This document shows, in pieces, positions 58,150-64,000 of a stretch of DNA of 64,000 nucleotides; position 1 is the first letter of the stretch; every line of letters starts with the position of its first letter. A program made the translations under genes and the position numbers. Origin of the DNA: Conchocele bisecta (taxonomy: Eukaryota > Mollusca > Bivalvia > Lucinida > Thyasiridae); NCBI GenBank assembly GCA_029237695.1, contig CM055278.1:79257817-79321816 (forward strand). Direction: 5' to 3'. The notes under the pieces were generated by a model. It did no database searches. It had not been told where the DNA came from and saw only the letters and a program-made list of their open reading frames with translations.

Positions 58150-58374
58150 TGGCCCAGTGACCAGATATATTGGGTTTGTGGGATTTGTGACCAGTGTGAC
58201 TCCTGTAGCCTGATAACAATCTAATTCGCTTGTCAGAAGCATGTCGGGTGTTTCATTGACTGAATGACGAACGGTGTAGATCTTTATCAGACTGTGCGGA
58301 TGCACAGGCTGACCAGGACCTACACTGGTCGCAAATTCGATAAGCCCTATTAATCCAGTCACAGCCAGAAATAA
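58150..58374. mobile_element. Palindromic MITE copy
   Basis: TGGGATTTGTGACCAGTGTG at 58180 and CACTGGTCGCAAATTCGATA at 58326 are the facing arms, ending TAATCCAGTCACAGCCAGA. The outer left arm is partly replaced. Confidence 0.55.
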
Positions 58375-59499
58375 ACGAGCACACATGTAGCCAGAAGAAG
58401 AATACCATTGAGATCAGTGTAGGCTCAGATCAGAGGCTACATTGGGTGAATGTGGTCAGTTGGTTCAGAGCATGAGAAGGGTAATTGTATCCCCCGGACT
58501 CCGTCGGGGGATACTATGGATTTGACAGCGCGCCGGGTCCGCGTCCGCGTCCGCCGCAGACACTTCTTGTCCGGAGCATAACTCGAACACCCTTTGGAAT
58601 ATGTTCATGAAACTTCACACATGCATAGACCACGACCCGAAGGTGTGTCGCGCACAAGAATGACAACTCTTGCATAGCTAATTTTTGAGTTATCTCCCTT
58701 TTTTGTTTCTCACACTGATTTCGTGTCCGGAGCATAACTCCACCACCCTTTGGAATATTTTCATGAAACTTCACACATGCATAGACCACGACCCGAAGGT
58801 GTGTCGCGCACAAGAATGACAACTCTTGCATAGCTAATTTTTTAGTTATCTCCCTTTTTTGTTTCTCGCACTGATTTCGTGTCCGGAGCATAACTCCACC
58901 ACCCTTTGGAATATTTTCATGAAACTTCACACATGCATAGACCACGACCTGAAGGTGTTTAGCGCACAAGAATGACAACTCTTGCATAGCTAATTATTGA
59001 GTTATCTCCCTTTTTTGTTTCGCGCACTGATTGACCATAACTCGACCACCCTTTGGAATATTTTTATGAAACTTCACACATTCAATTAGACCACGAACCG
59101 AAGGTGTGTCATGCACAAGAATGACAACTCTTGCATAGCTAATTTTTTAGTTATCTCCCTTTTTTGTTTTCGCGCACTGATTTCCTGTCCGGAGCATAAC
59201 TTGACCACCCTTTGGAATATTTTCATGAAACTTCACACATGCATAGACCACGACCCGGAGGTGTGTTGCCCACAAGAATAACAACTCTTGCGTAGCTAAT
59301 TTTTGAGTTATCTCCCTTTTTTGTTTTGCGCACTCTACAAACTGGACAATAATGCATGAAGACCCGTTTTCTCGTCTGCTCTGTACACCTTTTCTCGTGT
59401 GCTCTGTACACCTTACCTGTAGAGAGAACAATAGAGACTGGGAGAACCATTCACCTGTCCATGTGCTGCATGTGCTAGCATGTGCAGATGTCCAGTCTT

Positions 59500-60280
59500 G
59501 ACCACAGGTAATTTATACAGGTTACTACATTGGATATTACATTTCCGTAAACTGTGTTGAAAATATTGTGGCATTATGTGGACCTGTGCAGATATATGTA
59601 GATAAATATAGGACTATTAAAAAAAAATTCTGGGCTCCAGTAGCAAGCATTATTATTTTTAAACTTTTTTTTTCCATTTTTTTTTTTTCATTTTTTTTTT
59701 CAAATTATTTTTCAATTTTTGTCTAGTAGCATAAGGTCGTAATTGCTATATACAGACTATTCACCTGTGCATGTGCTAGCATGTGCAACTGACCACTGAC
59801 CACTTACAGGTAATTTATACAGGTAAATGATTATATTACATTTCCGTAAACTGTGTTGAAAATATTGTGGCAATATGTGGACCTGTGTATATATGATATG
59901 TAGATAAATATAGGACTATTAAAAAACATTCTGGGCTCCAGTAGGGAGCATTATTCTTTTATATTTTTTAACTGACCACTAACTTATTACAGGTAATTTA
60001 TACAGGTACATTATTACATTTCCGTAAACTGTGTTGACAATATTGTGGCAGTATGTGGACCTGTGCAGATATATGTAGATAAATATAGGACTATTAACAA
60101 AAATTCTGGGCTCCAGTAGCGAGCATTATTATTTTATTTTTTTTTGTATATTACATTTCCGTAAACTGTGTTGAAAATATTGTGGCATTATGTGGACCTG
60201 TGCAGATATATGTAGATAAATATAGGACTATTAAAAAAAAATTCTGGGCTCCAGTAGCAAGCATTATTATTTTTAATTTT
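59500..60280 (+). repeat. Four tandem ~140-200-bp units with ATTTCCGTAAACTGTGTTG
   Basis: Units near 59540, 59840, 60013 and 60153 share TACATTTCCGTAAACTGTGT, GACCTGTGCAGATATATGTA and AATTCTGGGCTCCAGTAGC, then poly-T stretches. The outer two copies are closest to each other, including their long T-runs. Confidence 0.75.
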
Positions 60281-60402
60281 TAAACTTTTTTTTTCCATTT
60301 TTTTTTTTTATTTTTTTTTCTTCAAATTCTTTTTCAATTTTTGTCTAGTAGCATGAGGTCGTAAGTGCTATATACAGACTATTATCATATAATAAAACAA
60401 TT

Positions 60403-60462
60403 ATTGACTAGTGAGCCATAGAATATAATCTGATATTCTATGTCTCACTAGTCAATAATTGT
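60403..60462. repeat. 60-bp palindrome
   Basis: AATTATTGACTAGTGAG-CC-ATAGAATAT on the left faces ATATTCTATG-TCTCACTAGTCAATAATT on the right, with a 6-bp loop. One or two mismatches only. Confidence 0.8.
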
Positions 60463-60519
60463 ATAATATGTTTGGGCCAGTGAAAATTGCTTTCGGGTCC
60501 AGGCTCGAGGTCAAGGCGG

Positions 60520-60556
60520 GACAAGGCGAGGCATCTGATTCCGCGGAATTCTTGTT
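60520..60556 (+). mobile_element. Isolated HINE 3' terminus
   Basis: GGCGAGGCATCTGATTCCGC with GGAATTCTTGT is the end of the TGTCTCGCC-headed family (41789). No head is seen upstream in the same orientation. Confidence 0.55.
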
Positions 60557-60631
60557 TACTTATCTCCCTTTGTTGTTTCGTGCTCTGATTTTGTATCCAG
60601 AGCATAACTCGAACACCCTTTGGAATATTTT

Positions 60632-61658
60632 TATGCCCCACCATGATAGTGGCGGCGGCATTTAGTGTTACCCTTGTCCGTCCGTCCGTCCGTCCGTCCG
60701 CACACACGAATGGGTACTTGTTGTAAGCGTACGGGGATCTTATTGGGTAGGGTTAGGATAGTGTTGGGTACTCGTGTTGGGTATTTTTATACAGTAAAAA
60801 CCCAACAAGTATTCATTCATAGGAACGTGCGTCCCGTCCTCCCGTCCTCCCGTCCGTCCGTCCGTCCGTCCGTCCATCACAAAACTTTAACACTCGGGTA
60901 AATGTCTCATAATTTCTTCATCCTTCGACCGATCTGCTTCATATTTCATATACACATTGCTCTGATGGTTCACTACCGCCCTGTGCCAAATCCACGTTCG
61001 TCCTGCCCCCGCCAAGCCCAGGGTCAAGGTCACATACTTGGTGCTTCAAAAACTTTAACGCTCGGGTTAATATCTTATAATTTCTGTTTTCTTTCACGGA
61101 TCAGCTTCATATTTCATATACACATTGCTCTAATAGTCCTCTACCGCCCTGTGCCAAATCCACGTTCGTCCTGCCCCCGCCAAGCCCAGGGTCAAGGTTA
61201 CATACTTGATGCTTCAAAAACTTTAACGCTCGGGTAAATATCTTATAATTTCTGTTTTCTTTCACGGATTAGCTTCATATTTCATATACGCATTGCTCTA
61301 ATGGTCCTCTACCGCCCTGTGCCAAATCCACGTTCGTCCTGCCCCCGCCAAGCCCAGGGTCAAGGTCACATACTTAGTGCTTCAAAAACTTTAACGCTCG
61401 GGTAAATATCTTATTCTTTCTGTTTTCTTTCATGGATCATCTTCATATTTCATATACGCATTGCTCTAATGGTCCTCTACCGCCCTGTGCCAAATCCACG
61501 TTCATCCTGCCCCCGCCAAGCCCAGGGTCAAGGTCACATACTTGGTGCTTCAAAAACTTTAACGCTCAGGTAAAAGAAAATTTTGACTTGGAATTTGGCC
61601 TCATTTATTATCAAAGCGATGTGTGTGACATCCGTGTTCTATGAACACATTTTCTAGT
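60632..61658 (+). mobile_element. HINE-like element, head ATGCCCCACC, nested
   Basis: A head hairpin (CCACCATGATAGTGG) is followed by GTCCGTCC tracts surrounding an inverted-repeat cassette (60705-60822). Four body units of about 170 bp follow with AAAACTTTAACGCTCGGGTA, CCTCTACCGCCCTGTGCCAA and GCCCAGGGTCAAGGTCACAT. The tail has a CCGTGTTCTATGAACAC hairpin and ATTTTCTAGT. It interrupts a host unit between TGGAATATTTT and AAACTTCACACATGC. Confidence 0.8.
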
Positions 61659-62031
61659 TTATTAAACTTCACACATGCATAGAAGACGACCCAAAGGTGT
61701 GTCGCACGTAAGAATGACAACTCTTGTGTCGTTAATTTCTTAGTTATCTCCCTTTGTTGTTTCGTGCACTGATTTCGTGTCCGGAGCATAACTCGAACAC
61801 CCTTTGGAATATTTTCATGAAACTTCACACATGCATAGACCACAACCCTAAAGGTGTGTCACACAAGAATGACAACTCTTGCATCACTAATTTTTTAGTT
61901 ATCTCCCTTTGTTTTTTCCGTCACTGATTTTGTCTCCGGAGCATAACTCGAACACCCTTTTTTCAAACTACTTGTGTATCTAGGGAGGGGGATACACATG
62001 CGCTTGTCGACAAGCGTCCATTTCTAGTTAA

Positions 62032-62385
62032 CGATGGGGTTCATCCTTACCGGAATCCCGATATCTCGTGTCTGGTTTTGGCTTCCTTGTTTCTTGAGAG
62101 TTGAATCCGGTGATACCAATTATTAAGGTAGTAAGATTAGTACTAATCATATTGCTTTAGGGACTGGGGCTAAGTGACTCTGGTGTGGTGAGGACTTGGA
62201 ACAATTTCAGAATATTCTAATTTCAGGGCTGAATATGTATTTTTTATGCAAATAGTCAGTTCTGATGTTGGTATTTTCTCACCATCCGTACAGGTGAAAT
62301 ACGGCAATCATCCCATTAAACTGGCCGAAAATAACCTAAGCGGGTGACAGACCATTAAACACCATTATAATTAAATAAATACACT
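62032..62385 (+). mobile_element. SINE-like repeat, copy 5
   Basis: GTTAACGATGGGGTTCATCC, CTCTGGTGTGGTGAGGACTT, TTCTAATTTCAGGGCTGAAT and the tail ACCATTAAACACCATTATAA. It begins directly at the end of the HINE. Confidence 0.65.
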
Positions 62386-62472
62386 GGGTGTGAAAGGTTT
62401 GTCAACTTCATTTACAGTAAATATCACAGTATCTGTACATATATTTCACGAAAATTTGCACATGTTCTTTAA

Positions 62473-62930
62473 AGGGACATGCCCACACAGTAGGCACAAA
62501 ATGTTCCTTATATCAGAGACATCATCAGGGACATTTTATGGCAAAATAAACATTCATTCACGATTACCCCACATATTGATTATATATTTTATATCAGACA
62601 TAAATTCCCACACTGATATCAGGGGCGATAACCGTGTTTCCTTAAACTGTTAACGGACATTACTATTTATTCTCTGTATTTATTTTTTGATGTGCAATGA
62701 TCGTACTTTATAATCTGTAGAAAATATTATTGTTTTAGGTGACACAGTACAAATAATTAAAAAATATCATGCCTCATTTGCATATGAAAATAGCCTTATA
62801 CCACCGCGCGTCACTAACAGTAAAATAAATATTACTAAATGATTATATCTGTAGTGGAATCGTGACACAAGTATACACTTATTTAATTCCTATAAAGAAC
62901 AGTTTGTGCCGGCTGAGTGGGCATGTACCT
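62473..62930. mobile_element. 458-bp MITE with TTAA target duplication
   Basis: The ends AGGGACATGCCCACACAGTA and CTGAGTGGGCATGTACCT are inverted, flanked by TTAA on both sides. TTAA duplication is used by piggyBac and Kolobok. A single related end is at 43353 (AAAGGTACATGCCCACGCAA). No coding capacity. Confidence 0.8.
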
Positions 62931-62994
62931 TTAATAGGTTCAAAATCACATGGTGTGTCTCGTATTACATTCATATCTGTGGTGGCTGATCGGG

Positions 62995-63226
62995 CGAACG
63001 TGAAGGCGTAAATTAACGGTAGGGGTTCCTCCTGATAGGAATCACGATTTGCCTGGTTTGGCCCTCAGGTTTTGTTACCTGGGAGTTGAATGGGTTACTG
63101 CCCATTATAAAAGTAGTAAGATTATTACTGATCCTACTGCTTTTGGGAGGGGGCCAAGTGATTCTGGTGTGGCGAGGACCTGGCATCAGATCAGGATTAT
63201 TCTGATTTCAGGGCTGCATATATAGT
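62995..63226 (+). mobile_element. SINE-like repeat, copy 6, 3' truncated
   Basis: TTAACGGTAGGGGTTCCTCC, TCTGGTGTGGCGAGGACCTG and TTCTGATTTCAGGGCTGCAT are present. The tail is replaced by a HINE head. Confidence 0.6.
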
Positions 63227-63351
63227 TTTTATACGCCCGTTTGAAAAAAACGGGACGTGTTATGTATTCATCTTGTACAGGCGGGCGGGCTGAAGAAGCC
63301 TATTGATTTTCAAATATTTCCGATGACTTATTTGCCCTTGGCGGCCATTTT
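63227..63351 (+). mobile_element. HINE-like head fragment, ATACGCCCGTTTGAAAA
   Basis: Same family as 8541. It is interrupted after GCGGCCATTTT by the AGCTCGACT element, exactly as at 9530. Confidence 0.65.
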
Positions 63352-64000
63352 TAGCTCGACTATTCGAAGAATAAGTAGAGCTTATGTTGTCACCCCGGCG
63401 TCGGCGTCACCGTCACGCCTTGTTAGCTTGACTATTCGAAGAATAAGTAGAGCTTATGTTGTCACCCCGGCGTCGGCTTCGGCGTCACCGTCACGCCTTG
63501 GTTAAGGTTTTTAGTCAACCTTGTATATGGAATACTACTGGCCCTACACCCACCATACTTGGACAACTTCATCTCCTAGTGATGTACATCAATAACCCCT
63601 GATCTATATTTGACCTTCACCTACATTTCCTCTTGAATTACTTAGTTAATTCCCCTTGGTTAAGGTTTTTAGTCAACCTTGGTTAAGGTTTTTAGTCAAG
63701 CTTGTACATGGAATACTATTGTGCATACAGACACCATACTTGGACAACCTTTTCTCATAGGGATGTACATCAATAACCCCTGGTCTATATTTGACCTTGA
63801 CCTACATTTCCTCTTCAATTACTTAGTTAATTCTCTTTGGTTAAGGTTTTTAGTCAACCTTGTAGATGGAATACTCCTGGCCCTACACCAACCATAATTG
63901 GACAACTTTATCTCCTAGTGATGTACATCAACAACCCCTGACCTATATTTGACCTTGACCTACATTTAACCTTGAATTACCTAGTTAATTCCCCTTGGTT
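63352..64000 (+). mobile_element. HINE/pearl-like element, head AGCTCGACTATTCG (runs off the window)
   Basis: Two consecutive heads (63352 and 63424), each with a GGCGTC microsatellite, precede the CCTTGGTTAAGG units. Third member of the family of 9531 and 32524. The 3' end is beyond the window. Confidence 0.8.

Larger units (their letters stand above)
58486..62028 (+). mobile_element. HINE-like element, head TGTATCCCCCGGACTCCG, with two nested inserts
   Basis: The head TGTATCCCCC (hairpin CCCCCGGACTCCGTCGGGGG) is answered by GGGGGATACA at 61987-61996, then a CGCTTGTCGACAAGCG hairpin and TTTCTAGT. Body units of about 160 bp carry CATAACTCGAACACCCTTTG, GAAACTTCACACATGCATAG and GAATGACAACTCTTGC (58560-59340; 61665-61965). 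A 4-unit repeat and palindrome (59500-60470) and another HINE (60632-61658) are nested. Confidence 0.85.

Noticed and set aside
58514..58987. 157-codon minus-strand frame with repeated CVKFHENIPKG
   Set aside because: Follows the 160-bp HINE units; the same peptide recurs in every unit and in other HINE copies (59223, 61601).
50313..64000. Further PEX1 exons (D1 lid, D2)
   Set aside because: I searched the plus-strand frames for a canonical GPPGTGKT loop and neighbouring motifs and found none; the gene probably continues beyond the window.

Overview
The window is animal nuclear DNA, AT-rich and built almost entirely of transposable elements. It most resembles a bivalve mollusc. The reasons are pearl-type elements (a GTCC/ACGG microsatellite plus tandem units of about 160 bp), tRNA-type SINEs ending in GTTAAAC...CAATAAA tails, and the sparse intron/exon structure. 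No species is claimed.

Only one host gene is supported. It lies on the + strand and is a partial PEX1 (peroxisomal AAA+ ATPase). Four exons are visible at 15706-15928, 27888-28120, 44059-44229 and 46375-46529. They have consistent GT/AG borders and matching codon phases across every junction. The last three encode the first AAA (D1) domain: Walker A GPKGSGKT, Walker B LVILDD and an ATSRS sensor-like strand. The introns are about 12, 16 and 2.1 kb, and the gene runs off both ends of the window.

The rest is transposons, often nested. (1) About twenty rolling-circle-type elements (Helentron/HINE/pearl architecture) each have their own head sequence. The reverse complement of the head recurs just before a 3' hairpin and a CTAGTT or CTTGTT end; in between lie a GTCC/GTCG microsatellite and tandem units of about 160-190 bp. 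Four empty/filled comparisons inside the window show insertion between two T residues. (2) A TIR element of about 2.5 kb (ends CATTACGCAAAC) is present twice (4205-8400 and 21245-27499), and each copy is split by a different HINE. (3) A DNA transposon of 6.76 kb (47997-54759) has long subdivided TIRs and a decayed gene with XPG-like nuclease motifs and a Cys-rich tail. It is inserted in a HINE array and itself carries a truncated LINE. (4) Smaller elements include a pogo/Tigger-type MITE with a 54-aa CENP-B-like HTH ORF, TA- and TTAA-flanked MITEs, hAT-like fragments, palindromic MITEs and six copies of one SINE family.

Layout: 1-15 kb repeats and HINEs; 15.7 kb PEX1 exon; 16-27.5 kb HINE arrays and the second TIR-element copy; 27.9 kb exon; 28-44 kb HINEs, SINEs and MITEs; 44.1 and 46.4 kb exons; 46.6-57 kb HINE array containing the 6.8-kb transposon; 57-64 kb more HINEs and SINEs. 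The most unusual points are TE ends lying within 15-35 bp of three PEX1 splice acceptors, an exact 47-bp duplication of a PEX1 exon/donor end fused to a HINE array, tandemly repeated HINE 3' ends, a higher-order repeat inside one HINE, and the near-uniform orientation of the HINEs with the gene.
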